From Clostridiaceae bacterium (GTDB taxonomy: Bacteria > Bacillota > Clostridia > Peptostreptococcales > Tindalliaceae), in assembly GCA_024635995.1 (NCBI GenBank), contig JAGXHW010000026.1:1-58725 (forward strand): a stretch of DNA of 58,725 nucleotides, given 5' to 3'. The position numbers and the translations under genes were made by a program. Numbering within the stretch: position 1 is the first letter of the stretch; every line of letters begins with the position of its first letter. This document shows, in pieces, positions 45,083-53,641 of this stretch. The notes under the pieces were generated by a model, which saw nothing but the letters and a program-made list of their open reading frames with translations, searched no databases and was not told where the DNA came from.

Positions 45083-46555
45083 TTATGCCTTGGCTTTCAT
45101 TATTTTAAATGACGAAGAAAAAAATTCTTCCTCAGGTAAATGAGCGCAGCTTCTGTGATAGTAGCTCATCTTCATTTTTTCATAATACCCCTGTGCTTTC
45201 TGCTTGGCGGTTTCGTAATCAAATCCAGGTATCACACGGTCCTTCATCACAAATTTTCCGTTGATAATGGACGTTTTGACATCTCTTCCAGAGCCTGCTA
45301 AGCAAAGTGTTCTCAAAGGATCATCGATGGTACCCATATGATATCCATCCAAATCGATGACAATGATATCCGCCTTTGCTCCGGGCGCCAGTCTTCCCAG
45401 GTCTTCTCTGCCTAAAGCCTTTGCCCCTCCCAGTGTCGCAGCACGGTAGAATTCACTGAAGTAATTTTCTTTTCTGCCTTCATCCATGAGCAGCGCCAGA
45501 CTGCTTCCAATATTGATGTTTCTAATCATATCCGGCGGAAAAGTGTCTGTGCCCATTGACATATTGATTCCTTTTCGCACATATCTACCGAAAGATTCGA
45601 CTGCTTCTCCATCCCTGGAGAACACCAGAGGACAGTGGATCACTGAAGAACCTGCTTCTTTGATAATGTCAAGATCTCTGTCTGATTGATCGGCCAGCTT
45701 GTGATAGCCGGAAGCAAAAATGGCATGGGGAATCAGTGTGTTTTCATCCAAAAAATCAAGATTCTTTAAATAGGTGATGGTTGATACCCCATGCCGTTTC
45801 ATTATTTCATTGTATTCAAAGGCACCCTGTGCCGCATGCAAACGGATGGGACAGTTAAGCTGCCGGGCAATTTTCTTTGATTCACGAAGAATTTCTTCCG
45901 TTTGCAGCTCAACGCGCTCAGGGACCAAGACTCCATTTATCAGACCATCGTAGGCTCCGTTATAATTTTCAACAAAATCAAAAGCCCTCTTTAAACCGGC
46001 TTTTCCCTCTTCCGGCATCCAGCTCACAACCATTTTGCCATCTTTTCCTATGGTCTGCATTCCAGAAACGTAGCCAGGCCCAAGGTACACTCTTAACCCT
46101 AATTGGCCTGCATGATGGGCTGCTGCAACAATCTCTTCGTATGTCTCACCACACTTTTTATAATTCACCGAAGTAATGGGCATGGCTGTCGTAATGCCAT
46201 TCATAATCAACTGGCTGTAAGCATAAAGAGACTTGAAGGCTTCTTCCTCAACACTCATCCATTCTTTTCGGTCTTCCTGGAAGTAATCTTCAGACCAGGA
46301 AAAATGGTGCTTCTTATCAATGGGAATCTCACTGTCGATCAACGCATGATCAATATCTCCCAATGCATCCAGGTCAATAAATCCCGGACTGATGACAGCA
46401 TTGCCAGCTTCATAAGTGTCGTCAACTTCACCTTTGTAGTGATGCCCTACATAAATGATTTCATTGCCCTCAAAGACAATTTCTCCGTCCTCATAGATGA
46501 CATGGTCTTTGTCCTTAAAGCCAATCACATACTTTCCTCTCATTTTTGTAATCAT
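45083..46555 (-). CDS. Amidohydrolase-family deaminase/chlorohydrolase-like enzyme
   Basis: A 490-residue TIM-barrel amidohydrolase resembling guanine deaminase/AtzA-type enzymes. Late metal-site residues are present (IRLHAAQG, PHAIFASG, and the Asp of MGTDTFPPDM). The usual HxH after PGFID is replaced by DLDALGD, so metal binding must differ from the standard mononuclear site. The start at 46555 has GGAGG six bases upstream; a GTG nine codons earlier would contain that site. A purine- or pterin-like substrate is plausible. It shares an upstream element with the MFS gene downstream. Confidence 0.82.
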   Translation of the reverse strand: MITKMRGKYVIGFKDKDHVIYEDGEIVFEGNEIIYVGHHYKGEVDDTYEAGNAVISPGFIDLDALGDIDHALIDSEIPIDKKHHFSWSEDYFQEDRKEWMSVEEEAFKSLYAYSQLIMNGITTAMPITSVNYKKCGETYEEIVAAAHHAGQLGLRVYLGPGYVSGMQTIGKDGKMVVSWMPEEGKAGLKRAFDFVENYNGAYDGLINGVLVPERVELQTEEILRESKKIARQLNCPIRLHAAQGAFEYNEIMKRHGVSTITYLKNLDFLDENTLIPHAIFASGYHKLADQSDRDLDIIKEAGSSVIHCPLVFSRDGEAVESFGRYVRKGINMSMGTDTFPPDMIRNINIGSSLALLMDEGRKENYFSEFYRAATLGGAKALGREDLGRLAPGAKADIIVIDLDGYHMGTIDDPLRTLCLAGSGRDVKTSIINGKFVMKDRVIPGFDYETAKQKAQGYYEKMKMSYYHRSCAHLPEEEFFSSSFKIMKAKA

Positions 46556-46598
46556 TTTTTTCCTCCAGTCTGTTTTGCTCACCAGCGAGCGAAGTCAT

Positions 46599-46647
46599 AC
46601 GTGGGTAATTTATTCAATATTTTACCCACGTTTTGTTTACATAGGTA
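46599..46647. repeat. Palindrome and repeat upstream of the amidohydrolase, copy B
   Basis: Perfect 10-base arms (ACGTGGGTAA at 46599-46608, TTACCCACGT at 46622-46631, 13 bases between) overlap the 29-base repeat 46619-46647 shared with copy A, 1648 bp away. An operator is the simplest reading. Confidence 0.65.
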
Positions 46648-46722
46648 CATTCTTCTCCAGTCAGGATGCTTTAGTTTCTCCATTAACATTCATCTGTCTT
46701 CGTAGGTGCGTGTTGTCATCAG

Positions 46723-46755
46723 CCGGACGATAACCCAACGTTAACCGGACGATTA
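46723..46755 (-). repeat. Direct CCGGACGAT half-sites downstream of the AlbA_2 gene
   Basis: CCGGACGATAA (46723-46733) and CCGGACGATTA (46745-46755) repeat with a 22-base period. The same motif forms the palindrome upstream of the gene at 48116-48148. Confidence 0.55.
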
Positions 46756-46761
46756 TCTTAT

Positions 46762-48093
46762 TTATTTGACTTTCGTGATGATGTATTGTGTTGATGGCCC
46801 TTGTCCAACAGTTGTGATCAGGCCCAGGGATCGAATTTGATTAATAAGCTCAATGGTTTGTGACTTTCCCAATCCAATTTCTTTTTCGATCATCGACCGG
46901 GCGATGGGGCCTTTCTTTTCGATGAGTTGGTAAATCTTTTTTTCCTTTTCTGACATCTGACTATAAGAGGCTTTTCCCATTGAATCTTTAACCTCATGGA
47001 CAGACTGAATGCGGGGCAGCACCACCAAAATGCTATTTTCCGACACATGAAAGACTGGTTTTACCATCGCATCTCTGTAGTATTCACGAATTCGTCGAAT
47101 GCCCGTTGCCAGTTTTTCAATGATTTTAAGTCGATAGAAAACGTCTGCGACGATTTGATTTCGGGGCAAAGATATTCTGCCCTGAACATACTCCTCCTTG
47201 GATATACCAATGGGAAGTCCTCCAGGAGAAAATATTTCAACCCTGTCTGCGAATATTTCAACCCGTGCTTCTTCCCTGCGCGCATAGTTTCGATGCACAA
47301 TCATATTAGCAATTGCCTCACGGTAAGCCACCAAAGGTATTTCTTCCATCGTTTTTCGATACGGCCCTTCGATCATTTCACCCACATTCAAGTGCTTGCG
47401 ATAGAACAACATACACTCATCGTATTGTTCTAAGAGTGAGATTTTATCCAGTATCTGTCTATCTTTTATGGACATCACAGTATTGTCATGGTAAGCAATC
47501 AGTTGAATCTTTGCATTTTCCATGGGGTTTTCATCTGACAGCAATGCTGCTGCATGATTATATCTTCCTTCTTTTTTAAGACGCAGGGTTATCAAAAGGT
47601 CTTCTGTCAGGGTGTGAATACCTATTTCATTCTTCAGTTTCTTCTCCAGGTCTTGAAAAGCCAGTGCTTGATTTGCTGCAACCAACTCTTCAAAACTTGA
47701 ATTGCGGCCCTGTAAAATCAACTCCTCGTAAGCAAAACGGTCAACAGCAACAGTCGCTGTATCTGTGCGTCTATAAGTCTTCTGCTTATGCAGGTATGGT
47801 GTGTGATCTCCTTTATAAACATTGACTAGCAAAACAGTGCTCGATTCAAGTATGACTTTTTCTATCTCAACATAGGGAACAGGATCCAATCCATCATTTA
47901 TGGCATTTTCTATCTGCAGCCTGGTAGCTTCCGGATTATCAACTCCAGTAGTTTCCCCTTTATCATTGACACCAAAAATGATTATTCCATCGTGATAATT
48001 GGCATAGGCACTCACTGTTTTTAAAAAGGATGAAGTATAAGACTGTTTGTATTCAATATATTTGGATTCTCCCAGCAAGTATTTCTCTATCAT
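46762..48093 (-). CDS. AlbA_2/HATPase_c_4 regulator with C-terminal winged helix
   Basis: A 443-residue protein. Residues 1-130 are an AlbA_2 (Schlafen-type) domain (ESKYIEYKQSYTSSFLKTVSAYANYHDGIIIFGVNDKGE). Residues about 240-350 are a HATPase_c_4 region (AYREAIANMIVHRNYARREEARVEIFADRVEIFSPGGLP). Residues about 375-443 are a winged helix (GPIARSMIEKEIGLGKSQTIELINQI). Such proteins are annotated as ATP-dependent helicase-related or as transcription regulators; no helicase motifs are present. A GGAGG site lies upstream. Repeated CCGGACGAT motifs flank the gene and may be its own binding sites. Confidence 0.85.
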   Translation of the reverse strand: MIEKYLLGESKYIEYKQSYTSSFLKTVSAYANYHDGIIIFGVNDKGETTGVDNPEATRLQIENAINDGLDPVPYVEIEKVILESSTVLLVNVYKGDHTPYLHKQKTYRRTDTATVAVDRFAYEELILQGRNSSFEELVAANQALAFQDLEKKLKNEIGIHTLTEDLLITLRLKKEGRYNHAAALLSDENPMENAKIQLIAYHDNTVMSIKDRQILDKISLLEQYDECMLFYRKHLNVGEMIEGPYRKTMEEIPLVAYREAIANMIVHRNYARREEARVEIFADRVEIFSPGGLPIGISKEEYVQGRISLPRNQIVADVFYRLKIIEKLATGIRRIREYYRDAMVKPVFHVSENSILVVLPRIQSVHEVKDSMGKASYSQMSEKEKKIYQLIEKKGPIARSMIEKEIGLGKSQTIELINQIRSLGLITTVGQGPSTQYIITKVK

Positions 48094-48115
48094 AAAACGC
48101 CTGCCTCCTTCCGAA

Positions 48116-48148
48116 TTAAACCGGACGAATATTTATCGTCCGGTTTAA
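48116..48148. promoter_or_regulatory. Palindromic operator upstream of the AlbA_2 gene
   Basis: Perfect 13-base arms (TTAAACCGGACGA/TCGTCCGGTTTAA) are separated by seven bases, 23 bp upstream of the start codon. The core CCGGACGAT recurs twice downstream of the gene. Confidence 0.6.
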
Positions 48149-48189
48149 ATGTATCATAGTCCCACTCTGATGTCGATACCCCTTCGTGA

Positions 48190-48309
48190 TTTGTTGTAGA
48201 AATTTCCACTAACTATGTCGACATCTCCGATGAACTCTTTGATGATGAAGAAACAGAGTTGTATTTTTGGTATAATTCCATTGACGACGAGGTATGGAAT
48301 GATAGTTGA
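48190..48309 (+). pseudogene. Short orphan coding remnant
   Basis: An open stretch without a start encodes VDISDELFDDEETELYFWYN and ends at TGA. About 33 bases match the remnant at 26.45 kb with four mismatches. The family is not recognised. Confidence 0.35.
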
Positions 48310-48327
48310 AGTCAATATAGAGCTCAT

Positions 48328-48663
48328 TCATGTTTGTTGCAACGACTTTTTTGCTTTACTTTTATAGAAAACATATCCACTGCAAAGAATGTGAAAAACC
48401 AGAATGATCAAACCCAAAGGCAACTCAATATTGATAATCTGCCCTGTGTCTATGGTGCTTATGTAAATCCAATGAATGCCCGTTAGCATCCCAAAAGCGC
48501 CGCCCCAAAATATATCTTTACTTAACAGAACAGCACTACTGAATAGCAGCGCAATCCAAACAAAGACAATCGGGGAAAATCCACTAAATCCCATATAGAC
48601 CGTTAGCCAGCCATAAAATGCGGCAAATAAAACTGAAGGTATGTAATAGACTATTTTCATCAT
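48328..48663 (-). CDS. Small four-span membrane protein, intact copy
   Basis: A 111-residue membrane protein with hydrophobic segments at about 4-22, 28-48, 52-70 and 82-102 and a basic tail (YKSKAKKSLQQT). The start at 48663 has GGAGGG five bases upstream. A second copy with an internal deletion lies at 51036-51251, and the homology continues upstream of both genes. Function is unknown. Confidence 0.7.
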   Translation of the reverse strand: MMKIVYYIPSVLFAAFYGWLTVYMGFSGFSPIVFVWIALLFSSAVLLSKDIFWGGAFGMLTGIHWIYISTIDTGQIINIELPLGLIILVFHILCSGYVFYKSKAKKSLQQT

Positions 48664-48729
48664 AAAACCCTCCATAATTGAATCTGAGATTTAACAGTTT
48701 TCATTGAACTTATACACCATTGGAATATC

Positions 48730-48993
48730 TCACCGGATCATCAGCCATACCCGGTATAATGCGACTCCAAGTATAACTGCAAAAAACAAACTCAAGGTTC
48801 CTTGATCCAGGTCTGTACCAGTGATTAATACAGCATACATCCCCAGATAAAATATGTAACTAAGTAAAACGTATTTACTTCCAATGATGTTTCCTTGGTC
48901 ATCCCGTATCCCCTGGTCTTTTTGAAGCATCTTCCCGTAGAAAGCCCCACATACGAGGCCAAAAACAAGTAAAATCACCCGGAATGAATCCAT
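48730..48993 (-). CDS. Small three-span membrane protein at a deletion junction
   Basis: A protein of about 87 residues with three hydrophobic segments (6-18, 42-57, 66-85). It has no ribosome-binding site: its start lies inside the last codons of a truncated helicase frame in another phase. Its own 5' region was probably lost in the rearrangement, and its expression is doubtful. Function is unknown. Confidence 0.5.
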   Translation of the reverse strand: MDSFRVILLVFGLVCGAFYGKMLQKDQGIRDDQGNIIGSKYVLLSYIFYLGMYAVLITGTDLDQGTLSLFFAVILGVALYRVWLMIR

Positions 48994-49124
48994 CTGCAAT
49001 GCATCAGATGCGGAATCCGGTGAATCGCCACAGTGGTTTTGCCGCTGCCGGCCATCCCTTTCACCAAACAGTGTCCCGACGGTTCAAGCTGGATCAGCTT
49101 CTTCTGCTCCAGATTTAGCTGCAT
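48975..49124 (-). pseudogene. N-terminal fragment of a UvrD/Rep-like helicase
   Basis: GGAGG precedes an ATG opening MQLNLEQKKLIQLEPSGHC, then the Q-motif/Walker A region LVKGMAGSGKTTVAIHRI. The frame ends after 49 codons where it runs into the small membrane protein gene. The matching C-terminus appears to survive at 50913-51035. Confidence 0.75.
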
Positions 49125-49160
49125 GATGGTCACCTCCGTTAAGAATTGCTGGTTGATCAC

Positions 49161-49193
49161 AAAAAATGAGCCTGTTTTGTCGCCAAAAACAGG
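49161..49193 (-). terminator. Leader terminator upstream of the helicase fragment
   Basis: Stem CCTGTTTT/AAAACAGG (49171-49178, 49186-49193) is followed on the minus strand by six Ts. It matches the leader hairpin of the 43.6-kb MFS gene in sequence and position. Confidence 0.65.
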
Positions 49194-49301
49194 TTCTCCC
49201 AAAATCGCGGCAACCGGCTGCCATAGCAATTTGCTTTAGGCCCTTGGCTTTGCGTCTTCATCTTTCGATGAATTTGCTTTTTACACATGTTATATTGGTA
49301 T

Positions 49302-49348
49302 CATTGTACACGACTTCACAAACTATTGAAGCATCGTTTTGTTTGAAA
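49302..49348. repeat. Promoter-containing repeat, copy C
   Basis: On the minus strand it shows TTCAAT (49330-49325), 16 bases, then TACAAT (49308-49303). It is closely similar to copy A and drives toward the broken helicase. The remainder of 49125-49496 shows no other gene. Confidence 0.65.
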
Positions 49349-49496
49349 TCATACGCGGCATGGTTATTTAAAGCAAGTATTTTCTTGCCTCCCCGGAGGC
49401 GCAGACTCTTTATCTGTGTAGTTTTAACAAAAACATTATGCTATACTGGTATACATACCCTGTCGAAACAGTATGAATTAAAAAGGAGTGATTACA

Positions 49497-50018
49497 ATGG
49501 CACATGTATCACAAGTAATTTATGAAAATGCCTCTCTAGAAGTAAAAGAACAATTTGATGATCAAATAAGAAAAAATGGCAGAATTACTAATATGAAAAA
49601 AACGCTTCTACATTCTTTACCAGCATTTCATACATTAATGGAATGGTATACGCTGGCAGGAGAAGTTGAAAAATTCATAGGGAAGAGGGCTTTAAATTTC
49701 TATTGCTATGCGATTTCAACACAGAATAGCTGCTTAATCTGCTCTACTTTCTTTAGTAAAATTTTAGCAGATTTGGAGATAGACTTTGACAACTTCTCAT
49801 TTACAGAAGAAGAATCCGATATCATTGAATACGGTCAGTATTTAGTAAATGATCCGGGAAATATACCAGATGAATTATTTAGTAAACTGAAACAACGGTA
49901 TAATGAGGAACAAATTGTATTATTAACGGCGTTTGGAAGCATTATGATAGCAACAAATCTTATCAATACAGCGTTAAAAGTTGAACTCGATGATGTTTTA
50001 GTACCATATTCAAAATAG
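49497..50018 (+). CDS. AhpD/carboxymuconolactone decarboxylase-like protein
   Basis: A 173-residue helical protein with the AhpD-type redox pair in STQNSCLICSTFF (CxxC near residue 80). The usual following His is replaced. Members act as peroxidase partners, decarboxylases or unknown redox enzymes. AAGGAG lies eight bases before the ATG at 49497. It is followed after 11 bp by a short-chain dehydrogenase, with which it forms an operon. Both genes are visibly AT-rich and sit between fragments of one helicase, suggesting insertion. Confidence 0.72.
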   Translation: MAHVSQVIYENASLEVKEQFDDQIRKNGRITNMKKTLLHSLPAFHTLMEWYTLAGEVEKFIGKRALNFYCYAISTQNSCLICSTFFSKILADLEIDFDNFSFTEEESDIIEYGQYLVNDPGNIPDELFSKLKQRYNEEQIVLLTAFGSIMIATNLINTALKVELDDVLVPYSK

Positions 50019-50029
50019 GGGGTAATGAC

Positions 50030-50836
50030 ATGGCAGGAGAATTTGAAAATAAAACGATATTTATTACCGGAGCCGCAAAAGGACAAGGTAGAGGTGTCGC
50101 AATAGCGTTTGCAAAACAAGGTGCCAATATTATTGCTTTTGATCTTGAAAAAAAAATTGAATACCCGGCTTATAATAAATCTTCTACTCAAGACCTTGAA
50201 CTACTGAAAGAAGAAGTTATTGCACTTGGAGGCAAAATCGAAATCTATTCAGGGGATGTTAGAAATGCAAAGGATCTTCAAAACGCGGTAGAAATGGGCG
50301 CAAAATCATTTGGAGCGATTGATATACTATTTAGTAATGCAGGTATCTGTGCTTATGGTCTATCTCATGAATTAACAGAAAATGAATGGGATTCAATGAT
50401 TGATATCAATTTAAAGGGCAGCTGGCTAGTATCAAAATATGTTATTCCTTATTTTATTAAGCAAAACAGTGGTGTTATTATATATAATTCATCAATTGCC
50501 GGCTTAAGAGGAATGAACCGCATTGCTCATTATGCAGCCTCAAAACATGCATTAGTTGGACTCGCCAAATCACAGGCAATTGAACTGGCTCCATATGGAG
50601 TAAGAGTATTAACAATCCATCCAACTGGGGTTAATACGCCAATGAATGATGGTTTAGCTGAAATGGAAGGAGCTACCCCAATAGAAATTGCCGAAAGATC
50701 TGCAGGTAATCTTTTACCAGTACCTTGGGTTGAAGTGGAAGATGTTACAAATTTGGTATTATTCCTTGCAAGCGATAAAGCAAGGTATATAACTGGAAGC
50801 CAATATCTACTCGATGCCGGATTGTTAACAAGATAG
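50030..50836 (+). CDS. Short-chain dehydrogenase/reductase
   Basis: A 268-residue classical SDR. It shows the cofactor motif TGAAKGQGRG (14-23), DVRN near 78, SNAGI (about 102), the catalytic Ser (NSSIAG), YAASKHA and HPTGVNTPM. The GQGRG form of the glycine motif is typical of a branch of alcohol-oxidising SDRs that includes mycofactocin-linked members. GGGGG precedes the ATG. It is coupled to the AhpD-like gene. Substrate is unknown. Confidence 0.9.
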   Translation: MAGEFENKTIFITGAAKGQGRGVAIAFAKQGANIIAFDLEKKIEYPAYNKSSTQDLELLKEEVIALGGKIEIYSGDVRNAKDLQNAVEMGAKSFGAIDILFSNAGICAYGLSHELTENEWDSMIDINLKGSWLVSKYVIPYFIKQNSGVIIYNSSIAGLRGMNRIAHYAASKHALVGLAKSQAIELAPYGVRVLTIHPTGVNTPMNDGLAEMEGATPIEIAERSAGNLLPVPWVEVEDVTNLVLFLASDKARYITGSQYLLDAGLLTR

Positions 50837-50910
50837 AAGCCACCCTGTTTCATGAACTGGTACAAAAACAACAATCAATTAATGAACTAGCTTATACCTT
50901 AAAGCCATAA
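50834..50910 (+). pseudogene. Tail fragment resembling the LRR-like membrane protein
   Basis: Just past the SDR stop, another frame reads ATLFHELVQKQQSINEL and ends at TAA (50908-50910). It recalls the end of the protein at 28.4-29.3 kb (ALFQQLVQQQGIQLEGL). Weak evidence. Confidence 0.3.
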
Positions 50911-50912
50911 AT

Positions 50913-51035
50913 TCACTCATAAGGCACCCGCCAATCTTCCCGGTGAAACACATACAGCATAAACCTAGCTCGGGAACTGCCCACATACACATCTGCTTCT
51001 TTATGGCCCGCTTGGGATTCTTGGCTGTCATTCAT
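50913..51035 (-). pseudogene. C-terminal fragment of a UvrD/Rep-like helicase
   Basis: An open stretch with DVYVGSSRARFMLYVFHRED and a stop is typical of the end of superfamily 1 helicases, where the VAxSRAR motif VI region is followed by LYV. It has no start of its own. With 48975-49124 it brackets the AhpD/SDR insertion. Confidence 0.65.
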
Positions 51036-51251
51036 TCATGCTTGTTGCAACGACTTTTTTGCATTTCCAGTTAGCATCCAAAAAGTGCCGCCCCAAAATA
51101 TATCTTTGCTTAACAGAACAGCACTACTAAATAGCAAAGCAATCCAAACATAAACAATCGGTGAGATTCCGCCAAATCCAATATAGATTAATAGCCACCC
51201 ATAAAATGCGACAACTAAAATTAACGGGGTGTAATAGACTATTTTCATCAT
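51036..51251 (-). pseudogene. Second copy of the small membrane protein, internally deleted
   Basis: The 71-residue frame matches the 48.3-kb protein at both ends (MMKIVYY, IALLFSSAVLLSKDIFWGG, AKKSLQQ). It lacks about 40 central residues (from IHWIYI to FYKSK) by an in-frame deletion. Upstream DNA to about 51325 is also duplicated. It could still be translated, but has lost its last span. Confidence 0.7.
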
Positions 51252-51401
51252 AAAGCCCTACCTAATTGAATCTGAAATTTAACAGTTCTCATTAAACTTA
51301 TTTGCAACTGGAATAACTCACCGCCTTTGTTGGCAAATGCTGATCATTGTGATACAGTGTGCATTTTCGGTGACAAAAAGTATGCGAGGGGTATAAGTCC
51401 A

Positions 51402-53312
51402 TTATTCCTTTGGAACCTCACTATCAGAAACTAACATTACTTCTAAAAATAGTTTAACGATCGTTGGATCAAATTGGGTACCAGAGTTCTTAACAATTTC
51501 GGTGATAGCAACTTCTTTTGCCAACGCTTTTCTGTATGGTCGGTCAGATGTCATTGCATCATATGCATCAGCGACAGCAAGAATTCGAGATAATAATGGG
51601 ACACTTTCTTCTAGTAAACCTTGAGGGTATCCTTTGCCATCCCATCGTTCGTGATGGCATAAAATATATTCAGCTATGGGGCTTAAATCGGGTGAAGTCA
51701 TCGCTATTCTGTAACCAATTCCTGGGTGTTTTTTCATATCGAGCCATTCGTCCTCGGTAAGCTCACCAGGCTTTGTTAGAATATTATTATCAATACTTAA
51801 TTTCCCTATATCGTGCATCGTAGAAAGAAGCTCGAGTTCGTCAAGCTGGGATGCTTGCAATCCCATAGTTTTGCCAAGCATTCTTGTCAAGTTAATTAGT
51901 CTTTCCGCATGCTCCTCAGTTTCTTGACTTCTCTCGAACAATGATTTTTTTAAAGAATTCAATAATGAACTATGAAAACTATCACGCTCAAGTAGCTTTC
52001 GTTTGTACATAAAGTCTTCTGCAACTTTCATAATATGAGAAAGCGACTCAGTGGTTGCCTTTTTGGTAGCACATCCAATGGATATAGTCAGTTTCAGTTT
52101 TTGATGGCCTATATCGACAATTGTTCCTTGGCATTCTGAGCGTATGCGTTCCATAATTGTCTGTGCTTCACTATGGCCGGTTTTCGGCAGTAAAATGGCA
52201 AATTCATCGCCTCCGACTCGTGCCAAAATATCATCTTTTTTAGTATTCCTTTTTAACACTTTTGCAGTTTCAATCAGAATTATGTCTCCTGCGGCATGAC
52301 CCATGGTGTCATTAATCATTTTCAATCCATTACAATCAGAAATGATGTATGATAGCGGAAGGTATTGTTGCGTGTCCAGTCGGCTGAGCTCCTCTTCAAA
52401 AAAAGCTCGATTATAAATGTTGGTTGTTGAATCGTGGAAGCTTAAGTATTCGATTCTTTGTTCACGCTCTTTACGTTCAGATATATCAGTACAATAGGCA
52501 ATAATACAATTGTCATTTATTTTTGTGCCGATAAAGCTTATCCACTTCACTTGACCGTCCTTTTTCCTGACTCTATATTCCCCTTCGGCAAATCCTTTTT
52601 CTTTTATCTTGCTGAAGTCTGCAAGACCTCTGCTTAATTCTTCCGGCAATAAATAGTCACTTATGGATATACTTAATAACTCTTCTTCTGCGTATCCTGT
52701 CATCTGGCATGCCTTTTGGTTAACTTCAATATACCGTCCATAACGATCGATAACGAATATACCGACTGGAGACAGTTCGATGTATGATTTGAATTTCTCA
52801 TTGCTTTCCTGCAGCTCTTTTTGACTCTTGATAAATTTTATAATCTCTTGTTTAAGTTCCTGTGTTCGTAGTTGAACCAGGGACTCAAGCTTATCTTTTT
52901 GGGTTTCGATCAGCATATTTCTCTCTTTTATTTTCGCCATAGCCTTTAATTGTGTTATTAATACAGTATCGTCAATTGGTTTGAATATAAAAGCCTCTGC
53001 ACCTTCTTTAATGGCTTTGATTCTTAATTTTTGATCCGTTTCCAAGTCAATGATAAACAGTATTGGTACCAGTTGTAATGCTTTATCTTTTTTAAAAACA
53101 CTGCTTATTTTCAAAGCATTATCTTCAGCCATAGAGATATCAATTAGAATAACATCTGGATCAATGGCTTTGGCTTGTTCAATGCCCTTTGATCCAGTTT
53201 GAGCAGAAAATATTTCGGTTCCTGGAATTGCTTTCGAAATTGCAGCTGTAGCAGATGTCAAATTATCCGCATTGTTATCAATCAGTAGGATTTTTAAATT
53301 TTTCGTTTCCAT
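51402..53312 (-). CDS. REC-PAS-GGDEF-HD-GYP cyclic-di-GMP protein
   Basis: A 636-residue protein. The receiver domain (1-125) has phospho-acceptor D58 (DVILIDISM) and the KP motif, but its conserved Thr/Ser is Ile. A coiled linker and a PAS domain (about 170-290) follow. The GGDEF domain (about 300-455) has an intact ARVGGDEF active site, but the I-site Arg is Lys. The HD-GYP domain (about 465-625) carries MHDIGK, HHERWDGKGYPQG and ADAYDAMTSDRPYR, all intact. It may both make and degrade c-di-GMP. The start at 53312 has GGAGG six bases upstream. It belongs to an AT-rich signalling block. Confidence 0.92.
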   Translation of the reverse strand: METKNLKILLIDNNADNLTSATAAISKAIPGTEIFSAQTGSKGIEQAKAIDPDVILIDISMAEDNALKISSVFKKDKALQLVPILFIIDLETDQKLRIKAIKEGAEAFIFKPIDDTVLITQLKAMAKIKERNMLIETQKDKLESLVQLRTQELKQEIIKFIKSQKELQESNEKFKSYIELSPVGIFVIDRYGRYIEVNQKACQMTGYAEEELLSISISDYLLPEELSRGLADFSKIKEKGFAEGEYRVRKKDGQVKWISFIGTKINDNCIIAYCTDISERKEREQRIEYLSFHDSTTNIYNRAFFEEELSRLDTQQYLPLSYIISDCNGLKMINDTMGHAAGDIILIETAKVLKRNTKKDDILARVGGDEFAILLPKTGHSEAQTIMERIRSECQGTIVDIGHQKLKLTISIGCATKKATTESLSHIMKVAEDFMYKRKLLERDSFHSSLLNSLKKSLFERSQETEEHAERLINLTRMLGKTMGLQASQLDELELLSTMHDIGKLSIDNNILTKPGELTEDEWLDMKKHPGIGYRIAMTSPDLSPIAEYILCHHERWDGKGYPQGLLEESVPLLSRILAVADAYDAMTSDRPYRKALAKEVAITEIVKNSGTQFDPTIVKLFLEVMLVSDSEVPKE

Positions 53313-53578
53313 ATATACCTCCATGCATCTTCATTCTTCAGATTCACACATCGGTTCATTCTACCTTTACAGTATCCCTCAATAAACTGACAGCTTGCTC
53401 TATATTTTCTTGAATAATATATCTCGATTAATTTCCTGGCAAATCAGATTGCCAGGAATAGAACACCTTTATTTCTTTAGTAGCTCCCGCGTTTTATCAA
53501 GTGATATCAGATGGCCAATTTTCTATCGTACGTTAGTGGGAATAGGTTAACAGATTTATTAGCATTTTCGAGGTATGC

Positions 53579-53620
53579 GGAAACATATCAACAATTTTAC
53601 TGTCTGTGGGAACATGTCCA
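53579..53620. repeat. IS-like terminal repeat, copy 1
   Basis: Two related units (GGAAACATATC and GTGGGAACATGTCC) lie 27 bases apart; the same pair recurs in the same orientation at 58223-58275. Paired GGGAACAT-TCC units resemble the multiple terminal repeats of IS21-type elements. Also in 53313-53641 is a perfect hairpin (TTCCTGGCAA/TTGCCAGGAA, 53433-53458). Confidence 0.5.
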
Positions 53621-53641
53621 TTGAAGGTAAATAAGAAAAAA

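Noticed and set aside
53433-53458. Perfect 10-bp hairpin as the terminator of the PAS-GGDEF-HD-GYP gene
   Set aside because: It has no T-run in either direction and lies about 180 bp beyond the stop.
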